Origin: Actinomucor elegans
Taxonomy: Eukaryota; Mucoromycota; Mucoromycetes; Mucorales; Mucoraceae
Length of the DNA stretch: 64,000 nt
Assembly: GCA_026027325.1 (NCBI GenBank)
Contig: JAMSLZ010000002.1
Coordinates: 2,914,001-2,978,000, forward strand
Reading direction: 5' to 3'
Positions 50,109 through 61,983 of the stretch are shown here, one piece after another. The stretch's first letter is position 1, and every line of letters starts with the position of its first letter. The translations under genes and the position numbers were made by a program. The notes under the pieces are model-generated. The model made no database searches, had not been told where the DNA came from, and saw only the letters and a program-made list of their open reading frames with translations.

Positions 50109-53100
50109 TTAATAAGGTCTCCAAGCAACATATGTTTTGTCTTTATTTAATAAAGAAGGTATAAGTATAGCATATCCTATTATGTCCTTGGCTTTGATTA
50201 TTTTCCATAGGAGCCTTTCTTCATAGGGTTGCGTATAATAGCAGCATGTTTGACCATCAAACACTAAAGTCGTTTGATGTTGTAATAAGGCAAGTATTTG
50301 ATCTTTCCATCTAATAAACTGCTTTACTTGGCCTATATTATATTGTAAGGACATAGTATCATCTGATATGTATGCAACTATCTTTTGGTTTTGTTTTCTT
50401 GAAGAAATATCAACGGTTTGGCCATTCCTCGTTTTACCGTAAGTATTAGAAGTAGAAACAGAGTACTCCTCTTCTGTTGAACTGGAACCATTATGATCGG
50501 CTAGATATTGCTGGATTAGATGCTTAATATCACACGTTGGAAATAATTGGTTGATTAAGTCAGCAGAAGAAGGTTTAAATACCATATCTTCATCAACACT
50601 ATGGCTTTCAATTCCAATCTGCCAGTTTTTATACGCTTTTGTGTAGTGATCCATTAGAACAGTGACAGAGTTTTTTTGAGGATTTTGTTTAGACTTGATA
50701 TGTCTTTTTACATCTTGAATACTTCTTTCAAGAGTTCGGGCGCTTATCAATCTAAGTGGACCAAGCTGAAAAATAATATAGGACAAATGTTTTAGATAAT
50801 GCTGGTTAATGGTAAATGTATCTTTTCCCATCTTCTGCAGTAAGAACGCATGCCATCTTTTTACTAATCTAGAATGAAAAGACGATATAAATTATCGAAA
50901 ACTTAGCATAGCTGCACGTAGTAGTCTCTCAAAAAAAAACTTACTCATCAATCCGTAACAGATCACTTGGATATATGTTGAATTTTTGGGTCAAAGTGCA
51001 GACCATGGATATTGATTTCAAAGCATTGCACGCATCATCAACAGCTTCCAGTACAGGAGAAGCTACCTTTCTCTTCTTTTTTCTATTTCTTTCGGTTTGG
51101 TAAATATCAGCATGTTGTTTTCGTAACGCCTCCACTACCAAAGTGGGTACTATGTACATTAAAAAATCAATCCAGTCAACGCTACGAGATTGGCCTGATT
51201 TGGAAGAAATATCTAAGTGAAGAAAAAAGCAAGGATATTAATTCATTGGAATAATTAGCATTAAGTTTCTTGAGTTAATCTCTAATACCTATAAATTGAC
51301 CATCAATGGCTCCATTTGGAAGCATTCGTTGTATTTGAACCATTGCTCTGCCAATTTCTTCTCTATAGGCGTTCCGAAGGAACAAAGGGTTATAGTATCC
51401 GAATCTCTGAGAGTCATCCTTCATCATGGACCATATGTGCTTGGCTATATTCATTCCCCATAAGTGCATCTCATCTAATCCAAAAAATGAACATCCATGA
51501 AAGCTTTTTAATAATGCAAATGGCAATTTCCCTTTGAGTGAAGTAGCCTAGATAGTTAATCAAATCATACTGCATTAGACACTGATACAGTTACTATTGT
51601 TTAATTTATTAAGCTTCTTACCAAGTCACCGTTTTGATAATCCTCAGAAGTCCTTAATGGGTATTCAATGGGCTCTTGTGCTTCATTTGTTCCAGGAAAA
51701 ACTATAGTCCTTTTTGATTTGGAATAAATGCCTTTGATCTTGCAAATGCGGCATCCATGGTAAGAATTATGGCCAGCATGTAAACATAGCTCTGATAGTC
51801 CAGGAATATCACCAATTATGTTTAATAAGTGGGCCTTTATACGGATGGAAGAGGTTCCTGTTTCGACAATAATGCCTTCTGTTTCCAAAACGAGAAGCTC
51901 CTGGATGGTAGGATAAAGGAAACTAAAGATATCATAGGGTTTTCTCGGACCAGGTATGACGGCAACGATCAGTCTGTTTTCTGGATCAAATCTATAATAG
52001 AGCATTTAATTTATCCATTAAAGTTTCAGCGCCAAGTTATTTTGTTTTGTACCTTTGTTCTGGTGGTATATCATTAATAGTAAACATGATAATTGCCATA
52101 CTATTATCACCTGTGTCAAAAGGATGGAATCCATCGTAATGGAACGAGAGCGAGAGGTTATAGTCTTCTTCGGCGTCACTATTTCTACTTTTAAAAGCGA
52201 ATCCATCCAATATATCTCTCTCGCAGCCATCAAGCTCATCGGTTGAACTATACACAGAGCTACGCGTAGCTTTATATTTCAACTTCTTCCTATTCTTTTC
52301 AGACAGCATAAAATAGGCCAACTGCTTACTAAGTGATAGTTGGTAATGCTTGGCTTTAGCTTCCATGATAGTTGATGTGGACGATGTCTCTTCATAACGA
52401 TGTCTCTTGCAACTTAACCTAGGGCAAGCAGTTTGACTGTCACCAGGGTAATACATGTAGCACCCTTCAGGACACATGTCATATTTATCAGCTTGAAGTT
52501 GGATTATATGATTATTATTAATGCTTTCGCATTTATACGGGCTGATGAATTTTAGATGTTCTATAAAAGAAAATAAGAATAGCAGTGAGCACACTGGTAG
52601 TAGTAAAGCAGCAAGATGGAAATAATAACTATACCACTATTCATCTCAATTAAGTACTCATTGAAGAAGTTGAATATTTTTTCGGTCGTACTTTTTGATA
52701 CATTGTTTTCTTTTAAGAGATACTTCAGTTCTAGACTTTTCCTCTCTGGAGGACTTAAAATATCCATGTACTGTTTACCATCGTCCTTGATTTTAAGCTG
52801 AATAGGATGGGTAATAGTATCTTTGAATTTGCTTAATCTAGAGTATATTTCTTCCACTGTGGTTTTTTTTATTGCGTCTTCTTCTATAGCGCCAACTGTT
52901 CGCCAACCTTCTTGTATTACCTTAGTTTTTTCTGAATTTTCTTCTTCATTCGCTATAGAGTCGCATTCATCCAAGCTGTTCATATCTACAGAGTTACTGA
53001 AATCACAGTGGCTTGTTCGTAAAATATCAGCAGGATTGTTATTTACAATATCAGTGCTTGATTGATGTTGCGTTTCATGGTTTAAAAGATCATCTGATAC

Positions 53101-53262
53101 ATAAGGGTTACTGGCGAAATGACCTTGCTGAGATAGTGTAAGTTTCTGCTTTACTTGACTATATATATTGAAAGCACGTCGCATTCTGCAATTGATAATA
53201 TGCCTTCTTATTTCTTTTTTAGTAAAGTACTGTTGACACACTGGGCAGTTTTCACCAGGCAT
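50109..53262 (-). CDS. CACTA transposase, TNP2-like (Transposase_21)
   Basis: Six exons: 53262-52635, 52560-52053, 51991-51622, 51547-51289, 51212-50945 and 50868-50109 (930 aa), every junction in phase. The N-terminus has a C2HC zinc-binding motif (CPVCQQYFTKKEIRRHIINC). The TNP2-type core reads FHYDGFHPFDTGDNSMAIIM, then NRLIVAVIPGPRKPYDIFSF, LYPTIQELLVLETEGI. After that come a Cys/His patch (CLHAGHNSYHGCRICKIKGI) and FFGLDEMHLWGMN; the Asp residues in the first and last of these are candidate DDE acids. It excises and inserts the element. No stops or frameshifts interrupt it. Confidence 0.88.
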
Positions 53263-53875
53263 TATTCTTGTTGAAATAGGCGAAAGAGTAAAATAAAGGT
53301 AAAAGCGTTGGGACTCTGCACGTATTATATGCACAGTTTTAGAGATGCGGTAAAAATTGAATAAAAAGCGAATAAATGAATTAAAACCGTTTTATGAGGT
53401 TTTATTGATCTAAAGTAAGTTTAGCTATCCTATCTAGCACGTATGTCTTGTATTTAGATTTCAAAGAAAATAGTCTCTTGGTAACAATCAAAGGTCTTTT
53501 TTAATATATGTTCACTCTGCATTAATTGTCCTTTCAGCGGTGATCCAAACTTCCCTCTTTAGATGGATGGTTAGATGAAACCCATTCCTTAATATATATA
53601 TGCAGAGTGCCATATGTGCGTTTCACCACAAGAGAGATATCAATATTCGAGCAAGGTTTGTTTATTACGCATAATTACGTTACATTAGCTCTAATAGGTT
53701 CTGATTTTTTGTATATGATACCTAGCACTTCCTGGTAAGATTCTCCCGACACAGGCTATACCTATTAAGTTAAAGCCATTTTTAACTGCAGGGCTTATGA
53801 TATAAAGATGGTTCCACTACATGCATTTCTTTTGCACTCATTTCTTTCCATAAATTTTATAAAATCATTAGAATC
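53263..53875. promoter_or_regulatory. Divergent promoter region inside the CACTA element
   Basis: The 613 bp between the transposase start and the accessory ORF start hold no ORF and must drive both genes. Short TATA-like stretches (TATATATAT at about 53,593; TTTTATAAAAT at about 53,855, 20 bp before the accessory ATG) are visible. Confidence 0.5.
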
Positions 53876-54549
53876 ATGCCAGCTAACAGAAGACAAATTA
53901 GACAGACCAGCCAATCCAGTCAATCCAGCAGCAGAGAAAACGACAGAGATCTTAACAGTCAAATAAATCTACCTCCACCTTGGATGGAAGATTTTAAACA
54001 AGATCTCGTAAACTATTTCGATGAAAAGCTTCAACCCTCTTTAAACATAGGAAGCTCAAAAACTATCCCAGTGCCAAAGAAGCAAAGGAGAGTAAATTCT
54101 AAAGTCTATATCCAATGCTTTTTAAAAGAACACCTAAAGGAGCCAGTGCCTAATGATGAAGATATCAGCAGCCTGATGGGAATACTTGATCAAGAAGCTT
54201 TCTCTTCAGTACTAACTTTTGCGCAGCAGAACCCAGAAGCTGCATGTAAAAGCTGGAGGCTGCTTTCTTCTCTTAATAAGCTCTCCATGATACAGTCGGC
54301 ACTACAACAGTCGATAGCATCAGATGAACGGCTTGCTATCATCAACAAGTGTGTAAGATTTTGGCCTTGCGAGTTTCTTGTGCAAGAAAAATGGACTAAC
54401 AGAAGCAAATATAACAGGAAGAAAGTGTAAGTGTACATTCTATAACTATTGCATATTGAATCAAAAGGAGAGAAAAATGAACACCCATTTGTAGGCTTCA
54501 AGCGGAAGGTGCGCAGTTAAGAAATGCAAGAAATCAAGGACTGCAGTAA
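53876..54549 (+). CDS. CACTA accessory ORF (possible TnpA-like DNA-binding protein)
   Basis: Exons 53876-54426 and 54495-54549 (201 aa), in phase across a GTAAGT...TTGTAG intron. The N-terminus is Ser/Gln-rich and charged (ANRRQIRQTSQSSQSSSREN). A helical domain follows (PPPWMEDFKQDLVNYFDEKL, then KVYIQCFLKEHLKEPVPNDE). The end is basic (EKWTNRSKYNRKKV). I recognise no family. Its place in the element, opposite the transposase and next to the subterminal repeat array, suggests the role of TnpA in plant En/Spm: binding those repeats. That role is inferred from position only. Confidence 0.7.
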
Positions 54550-54707
54550 TATATCAGTAAATATAATTAGCTTAATATTATATACCCATTTTGTATCGTT
54601 TATCTTATTGAATAAAGAGTCATCATTACACATATGTTGTTTCATTATCTATACATGGTTAATACATGCAAAAAAGGTTGAAATATAAGTGGTTGAAATC
54701 ATAGGAA

Positions 54708-55036
54708 GGTTAACATGCTTTTCGAGTGAATTGCAAGTGAATTGCAAGTTAACATGTTTTTCGAGTGAATTGCAAGTGAATTGCAAGTTAACATGTTTTT
54801 CGAGTGAATTGCAAGTGAATTGCAAGTTAACATGTTTTTCGAGTGAATTGCAAGTGAATTGCGAGTTAACATGTTTTTCGAGTTAATTTAAGGTGAATTT
54901 CGGGTTAACCTGATTTTCAAGTGAATTGCAGGTGAATTGCAAGTTAACTTGAATTCACTCGAAACGGCAACGATTCTCCTGCAAACCGAGTTAACTTGAA
55001 ATTCACTCGAAATTCACTCGAATTTTTCCCATAGTG
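54708..55036. repeat. Right subterminal 39-bp tandem repeats and terminal inverted repeat
   Basis: At least four near-identical 39-bp units (TTAACATGTTTTTCGAGTGA + ATTGCAAGTGAATTGCAAG) lie at about 54,708-54,870. More diverged copies and inverted AATTCACT motifs continue up to the terminus CCCATAGTG. The unit is 13 codons long, which explains a spurious 65-codon ORF here. Confidence 0.88.
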
Positions 55037-55039
55037 GTA

Positions 55040-55726
55040 GTATGTAGTAGTATTTGATTGGATTGCAGCTTGTTTTTTTTTTTTCCTTGAACTTCGTATT
55101 CAAGCTTTAGTTGAGCATCAGATAATAGTATGTATTCCATTGCTAGAATGGAAGATACTGTTGCATTATATGTGAATTTTTTAAGCTTTACAGTGTTGAG
55201 TTGATACTTTACTTTTCGGTATTACAAAAAATTACATACAAAAATATGCAGCAATGTCTTGAAATGCAATAAATGGCTTTTTTTTTAAAAAATAAAAGAT
55301 CGGTCTTTAGTACTAAACAGATAACAGAGTTGAATGCTGATATCAAAAAAAAGGGTGTACCTTTAAGAAATTCCATCACCGCTTAAATGGGATATCTTGG
55401 TACTTGTTGGGAAACAATGTCCTTCGGTTTATTATGAAACAGTCGCTTTATCGATCAAATGAATGTTTGTTTGGTTCACTCCATATTACATCATGCAATA
55501 ATAAGCAATCCAACCACGCTCACTCAAAAAAAAAGGCAAAATCTGTGGGAGTAAAGCAGTAGATCCACAAATGCATGAATGACCTCACATACCAATAAGG
55601 CATAACCAGGTACTTTTTCTATTGGTTTTTTTTATTAAAAAAAAAGTGCATGAAAATTGACAATTTTTTTTTATTGATTGGTTGAAAAAAATATGTATAG
55701 AGTGTAAATAATAATAGGGTATGAGT
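55040..55726. other. Gene-free flank of the CACTA insertion
   Basis: Holds the pre-insertion sequence that once adjoined the TFIIIA promoter and the 3' flank of the small gene at 55,727. Several A/T runs; no gene or repeat. Confidence 0.4.
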
Positions 55727-56038
55727 TTATTTTGAACCATAGGACATGGACCTTCTTCTGGCTCCTTCAAAAGCATTTTGCAACGACAAACCAGTTGGCA
55801 TAAAGAAACTGCTGTTATTTGGCACAGAACTTGATAGATCATGATTATTTGTGTCTACAGACATGACGGAATCAGAAGAAGTGACTTGTTGGGATAAAAT
55901 TCTTGATGGTAATTGATTGGAAGAAAGCTGTGATGTATCCGACATGCGTCGATGATGGAAAGGAGCACAAGCACTTGTATGGCTAGCAAACGAATCTGTC
56001 TTTTCAAAGGTTCTACCACATCTGCAACGGAAAGGCAT
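55727..56038 (-). CDS. Small protein with a zinc-finger-like N-terminus
   Basis: Single exon, 103 aa, with ATG at 56,038. It starts MPFRCRCGRTFEKTDSFASH followed by TSAC. The C-x-C...H-x4-C arrangement looks like a shortened C2HC finger at the very N-terminus. The rest is Ser/Asn-rich and disordered, with a short conserved-looking end (LQNAFEGARRRSMSYGSK) that contains an RRxS phosphorylation-type site. I do not recognise a named family. Codon use and the clean start and stop suggest a real gene. Confidence 0.65.
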   Translation of the reverse strand: MPFRCRCGRTFEKTDSFASHTSACAPFHHRRMSDTSQLSSNQLPSRILSQQVTSSDSVMSVDTNNHDLSSSVPNNSSFFMPTGLSLQNAFEGARRRSMSYGSK

Positions 56039-56177
56039 GTTAAAAAAAAAGAGAAAGAAAGTATTTCAATTGCAAAAAAAAAAGAGCGAATATTTATGCT
56101 GCTGCGTATGTGTGTGTGTGAAAAAACAATTGGTGCGACTGCTTGATATAGTAATTCTTATCATTATCCAATCAGCT

Positions 56178-57694
56178 TTATTGAACAGTCAAGAACTGTC
56201 TTTTCAAATTAAGTCTAAATTTTGAACTAATAGCTTCTAACCTTAATGCACATAAGGTAATCTTGTTATCAATGACATGCACACTACAGATGGCTCTTTG
56301 TAATATAAACCGAGATATCTGACATGCTTCTTCTTTGCTGCAGGCTTCCCAGTTGGTTTCAATGATATTGTTTTCAATACAGGATGCTATCGACTTGACT
56401 TGTTGATCATCGATAGTAATAGCACAATAATCGTCCAGGAATATTTCCATATTGACTCCACTAGTTGCTTTAACGATATTAGCTATGGTGCGCATTTTCT
56501 TCATATCGGATTCATTCATTTCAAAAGTCAATTTGAATTTGTTATTATGGAATTGCATACAAATATCAGATATTTGTACTAGTAAAGCATGTGGTGGTCC
56601 TTCTCGTTTATATTGTAATTGAATTATATCCCAATGGGGATCATCGATACTGTATGATGTATGCTGTTTTTGTGCTTGACTAGGCAGTAAATTGGTGGCG
56701 CGGACATCTTGTAGCAGTAACAGAACTTCAGGATTACTGCTTTCTCCAAACCCAGCTACTGTCTGTTGAGCAATCAACAACTTATCGCTTAATTGTCTAA
56801 ATACGTAATATTGTGCGTCTTTAAGTAGATTTTTTCTATGTACTTCGTCACGAATATGGATGGTGTAACCGCGTAAATGGTTAATGATATCCTCAAAGAT
56901 ATCCGGATCTCTATCAATGTAAATCGGTGGTGAATTATCAGCGCTGGTATGTGGTGTTAGGAAACTATGCATCAAAGGGCCTGTAAAAAAGTTGTGCGTG
57001 CCATCTGTATAAATGAGTTTAGTATAAACCGGTCTTGAACTTACTCCCAGTTATTACCTTTCTTGAACAGATCCCATGGTAATCGAAACACTCTTCCACC
57101 TACATTGATATAAAGATACTCTTGCAACACCTTTTTTAATCGATTTAGTCCGAAATAAGTCGCATCATATAACAAGGACTGATTATGTATGTCGTCAGTG
57201 GATCGTATATAATAGCCTCTCAGATGTTTTACAATCAATTCAAATATATCTGGATCTCGATCAACATACATGGTTTTCGTCTTTTTCTTTCTGAAATATT
57301 CCAAAAAGAAGTTATTTGGTCCATCACTCTTCAAGGATTCCCAACTTAGTCGAAACGGCTTTCCTCCAACAACAATCGTGTACACTGTTTGATTTGGTGG
57401 ATCTTGGTGTTTCATAAGTGGTGCTGGAGGATGTGAGGCTGCAGGTGCAGACGGGTCCGTCACAAACATAAAAAAATCTTCGGGTATAGCGCCAGATGCA
57501 GTGTTTTCTTGATTCGGCAACGCAGTAGGATCCAAAGGAAACCCATAGTCAAAATTTAAAAAGTCAGAAGGGTTGTTGTTGCTTCTTAATGGTTCATCTG
57601 AGGTTCTTTGTCTCTTATTGCTATGATAACTGCTTTGTTCACTGATGGTAGGACTTGTATCACTGCCTGAATAACTATGATAACTATTGTCCAT
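56178..57694 (-). CDS. Protein with two BTB/T1 (KCTD-type) domains
   Basis: Exons 57694-57058 and 57004-56178 (487 aa), in phase when the donor AAG|GTAATA is used. A low-complexity N-terminus of about 105 residues is followed by a first BTB/T1 domain (YTIVVGGKPFRLSWESLKSD ... YVDRDPDIFELIVKHLRGY). A second follows directly (YINVGGRVFRLPWDLFKKDG ... YIDRDPDIFEDIINHLRGYT). The C-terminal 200 residues are an uncharacterised alpha/beta region. T1-type BTB domains tetramerise or pentamerise and often act as cullin-3 adaptors or scaffolds. The tandem arrangement resembles uncharacterised yeast proteins such as YDR132C as I recall them. Confidence 0.82.
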
Positions 57695-59374
57695 GTTGTT
57701 GGAATGAGAAGGAAAAAAAAAGTACGAAAGAGAGGGAAAAAAGAGAAGATGCCAGAAACAGCAAACCGTTCATTTTTATATATATAAACTCCGGCAATCA
57801 GCCTCAATTCTGGTTACGTTTTAAGTTTTCCAGAAAATAATACTGAATAGTTTAGCATTTTGTTTTTTATCGCAAAGAATGATAAGCCTTGAGAAAGAAT
57901 ATTCTCGAGAAAGAATGGAATCCCTTGTTTTATGGGGGTGTACTGTCATAATTTAGATAAAATTCTCTGTCACTTCTTTATTGGTCATTTTTTTGTATAC
58001 AGATCCTTGATCCAAAGATGAACCCATTTTATTGGCCGTAGTGATTCAACTTTACTCACTCTAAGCCAACTGAACACAAACTACTGTGAAAATCAATACT
58101 CTACCAATAAATTGCTTTATAGTCAGATATAGTTATAGATCTAGATAGAGTCTGTATATTAGATGATATATCACGTTAATACTTAAAAAACAAATGTGTT
58201 ATGAAACTCCGACTTTGTACAGTTTCTGGGCTCTATACCCGGCTATTTATCAACATCATATGGGTAATATTTCTACCATTTAAAAGGTAGTTTGCTCGTA
58301 TATAACTGTAATTAATATAACAAGGGCTTTATATGCGATTGCTATAGTTTACAATATAATTCATACTTTGTTAGACTAATAAAGATTACATTATATAAAA
58401 AAGGCCTTGGTGAACTCGTGGTGTTAATTAGGTACACACATACCATCCAGACTAGATCAGACTGAAAGGGGGGGCCTAAAAGACCCTTTGAGGTTAAAGG
58501 CAAAAAGACAGAGTAAGGAGTGGAGTCATCAGGGCACTGGCAGTTTAGCTGTGTGGATTTAGAGGGAAACTAATCTAAGACGCATGAACCTAAGGAAGCT
58601 GAGGAAGGAAGAGAGTGATTAAGTTCATAGAAAATAGCGTATAGGATGAACCAGCGAAGAAACCAAGGATAGTGTCAAAGTTTCGAGGTTTTTTAGTTTA
58701 GCAGGAATGAGAGTGAGTTTACTATTGTTTCTGGCATTCGTAAGTGCTTATCCAGGCAGACGATGATATGTCGTTTGGAGAGAGAGAGAGAGAGAGAGAG
58801 TAGGATAGGTGTGGAGAACATGGATAAAGTGAGCCACCGGGTAACCAGCCTAAATGTCAGTGTATACGTCTGTTCCTCTCTGGTCTGGTCGTAGGTAGCC
58901 AAAGGATTGGATCTAATGAGACAGTCGATCGACATAGCTAAAGGAGATGAGAATCTCTTGCTTGTCATCGCTGCTAAAGATTATTTTGTAAAAGGTCTAT
59001 TTGAAGGTTCTAGTCCATGCTTTGTTAATATAAAATTTTGATATCTGAAACTTAGATAGTAGTAATATATGTAATAGACTCCGACTAGGCAAATCTTTGG
59101 CATAACATAGGTCAATCATTCTCTAACGCTTCTGGTATATTGATACGTAACAATTAGAAAATCTTGTTAATTAACATCTTGTAGCACTTCGAAATAATAT
59201 AAATATCTCTCAAGTTTTTTTGAATAAAGAATTATCCTGTTATACAAAAACATAATTTACTGGAACTTTTAATCGATTACCTAAATTATTAGGCCTCAGA
59301 TATTACACCTTTTGCAAAAATGATGTTGCAAGAAAAAAAACAATATTGTATGTTTTTTTTAGAAAAGAGTGTCT
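57695..59374. other. Gene-poor region
   Basis: BTB gene promoter, then AT-rich DNA. A slightly GC-richer block at 58,430-58,980 carries a GA microsatellite (58,780-58,800) and a 91-codon minus-strand ORF without motifs. No gene supported. Confidence 0.4.
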
Positions 59375-59535
59375 CACAATCCAGGAAAATAGTGTCATGG
59401 TTTTCCATACTTTTCATAAAGCAAACTTTGAAGACCTTAACATGAATTCGAAAGGTCATGACGTACCTGGGTCTGCAAACATTGACGACTTCTTTAAAGA
59501 GTCTATCGAAATGAACATTACCAAAGCACTTTGTA
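59375..59535 (+). pseudogene. Fragment of a decayed gene family (copy A)
   Basis: Open frame VFHTFHKANFEDLNMNSKGH then ANIDDFFKESIEMNITKAL, ending in an A run. The DNA is about 75-80% identical to 62,757-62,606 on the opposite strand. It is one exon only; no start or flanking exons found. Confidence 0.5.
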
Positions 59536-61876
59536 AAAAAAAAAAATTATCAAGCGTATACAAATATGTGTTTATTCATCATATGTACGAACAGGTACTT
59601 ATGTGATGGATACAACTATTTTATATACAGTAGTAGAAGTGTACCTGAGTAGTTAGCTTGTGTAATCGTGACTAGTTATATATTTACTCTATAAAACTAT
59701 GGTACAACTTACTAATAACAAAAGGCTGGCAGTAGTAGAATACATTTATCTCTTGTTTTCTATCATTAATTAAATACATGCCTAACTAATTAAGAACATC
59801 TCAGGAAACATCTCAATTTATATATTGAAAATTGTCTTGGGACTATTCATTGATAGCTATGAACATCACTTTCTAGATTTTTGGTGATAGCTGAAAGTAT
59901 TACTCAGAAACTTTCCAGTAATAACTTTCTTAATAAATAGGCGTTTTCGATTTTTTTCAAATACCAATGAATTGGCTCACACAATCTTGAACCGACGCGA
60001 CCAAGTTGCTCGTAAAAATACCAGTTTGGAAAAGAAATTTTGAGTATTTTCTTTATTGTGCAGCAGTGTAACAACTTCTAGATCTTGTGCAATGAAAATT
60101 ACATTTTTCTTTTAACTTTTATCAATCAGAATAACTTTGAAGAAAAAAAAACATATTTTTTTAACGTTAATTATATGTATGCTTACTACCATATATATAT
60201 CTAGCTTGCATCTCTACACAAATGTAACACTATTAAGACCTCGAATTACAAAATATACTTCTTTTGGCATATTAGTTTTTTCTTCTAAGCCTGTGGCTAC
60301 TTCTTTTTTCTTGCGGATCAAAATTTATTTTATAATTCAAAATATACGACTTTGCAAAGTTCATTTACGCTAAAAGAAGTATCCGCCAATACTTAAGAGA
60401 CACTTTAGAAACATTTCATTACGTGAGTACTTTTTTACGAGAGAAATTCAACCCCCAGACACAAACGTTACTGGCAAGAAATAAATTTCCTTATTTTATT
60501 TTTTCTTATTATAAGTACAGATGTCGTCTTTGGAAGATCGAGCTTGGCCGAAAGGTGACCGTAGTTAATCACTTGCTGAAGGACTCGAAAGGCAAGTCAG
60601 TAACTGCTTGACTCAGTTTTGTTGAGACTTGGTGGCTATCCTTGCCTTGACAAACTCCATCATCAAGCGGTAGTAGAGTGCTTTAATACTTTTGCTATTA
60701 CTTGATCAAGGTAGTCCACAAACTGATATTACTATCCTTTACATCTATACTATAATTACCACATTAAAGCTGTCTAACTGTATAAAGCTTCAGATTATGC
60801 AAAAAAAAAAGATGAGTTTGATGAAGTAATCTTGTAGAATCTAATTTTTTTTTCTTTTTAGATGATTGTGTTTTGTCGCACATGTCAAGGTTCTGGTTGG
60901 CTGTTGTTTAGTTTATACTCTTCCTCTCCAATTAAACTGGCTCATCTCACCTTCTCGTTCTGTCACTCCGTTGATATATTCGCTGTCTATTCCATGTTCT
61001 TTCTGTTGTTCATTATGGTCGAAACACTGTAATTATAATTATGTTGAGGATACTGCTTCCAAGATAAATATAAAAAAGGCTAATTTCTTCATATGCCTTG
61101 GGGGAGGGTGCTTCCTAAGTCCTCTGTCTAATATATAATCTGTCCTTTCATTCCCTTTTTCCTTTAGTTTTCAACTGTGTGGCTATCTCATTTCTTAAAC
61201 TTCAATGACTCTTAATCTCCTGCCACTCCCAAAAAAAAACTAGTCCTCATCTTTTCTCATCAAGACTTTTAAAGTACTTGAATAATAAATCGGGAATTTA
61301 CTCCCAAAAACAAAAGACCCACAACGCATGTAGAACTCAAGTAATGTATGTAGGAATTATATTTATTTAAATTCAATTACGTATGATATTTTCTCTCTCA
61401 TGCACATTTTTGTACTAAATAGAATTGCAGGTACTTTTGCTTGATAAACTACTGAAAATTCTGGGATTTTATTTTTTTCAGAATATTTAGGGCTTATCAT
61501 TTTTTGTTGTGGATCTCTTGGGAGTGTAAAATGTATCACTCGGAAAAGGAGAGGCTCTTCTTGGGGGGGGGGATCCAACAGGATCACCAAAGCGGGTCGA
61601 AAACCTTAATCTCCTATACCTTTTTGATGCTTTTAGGATTTCATTAAAGAGCTTGGTATGGTATTCCTAAGATAAACTTTACGTTGGTGACATATACATA
61701 AAAGCTTAGTTATATTCATTCTATACCACATATTACAGAAGTCTACACATGGCTTCACGTTCAATGAAATATTCAAACTCGTTTTCGTCCGAAGGTAAAA
61801 AAAAGATCGTTGATGACTGGAACTGAAGCAACAACGTCTTTGTATTGAAATACAGCGTACACAATTGCATTCAGTC

Positions 61877-61932
<56 letters not shown>

Positions 61933-61983
61933 AAAGAAAAGTGAGGAAACTTAATAAAGAAAAAAATTCATGAAAATCTATAC
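59536..61983. other. Gene-poor region with long A tract
   Basis: Several ORFs of 60-90 codons (60,137; 60,423; 60,866) lack motifs. An acceptor-like CTTTTTAG precedes an ATG at 60,861 that opens a 57-codon frame, not enough for a gene call. A roughly 52-base A run lies at 61,879-61,930, and a G run at 61,564-61,572. Confidence 0.35.

Larger units (their letters stand above)
49800..55036. mobile_element. Complete CACTA (EnSpm/CMC) DNA transposon, 5,237 bp
   Basis: Starts CACTATGGGAAAAA at 49,800 and ends with its exact 14-bp reverse complement at 55,036. The element is flanked by the 3-bp duplication GTA (49,797-49,799 and 55,037-55,039). CACTA ends and 3-bp duplications define this superfamily. 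It carries a six-exon TNP2-like transposase (minus), an accessory two-exon ORF (plus) transcribed away from it, and repeat-rich subterminal regions at both ends. Both genes keep intact reading frames and splice phases, so the copy looks recent and potentially autonomous. Confidence 0.93.

Noticed and set aside
54689..54886. 65-codon ORF with a repeated 13-residue motif
   Set aside because: It simply translates the 39-bp subterminal repeats of the CACTA element.
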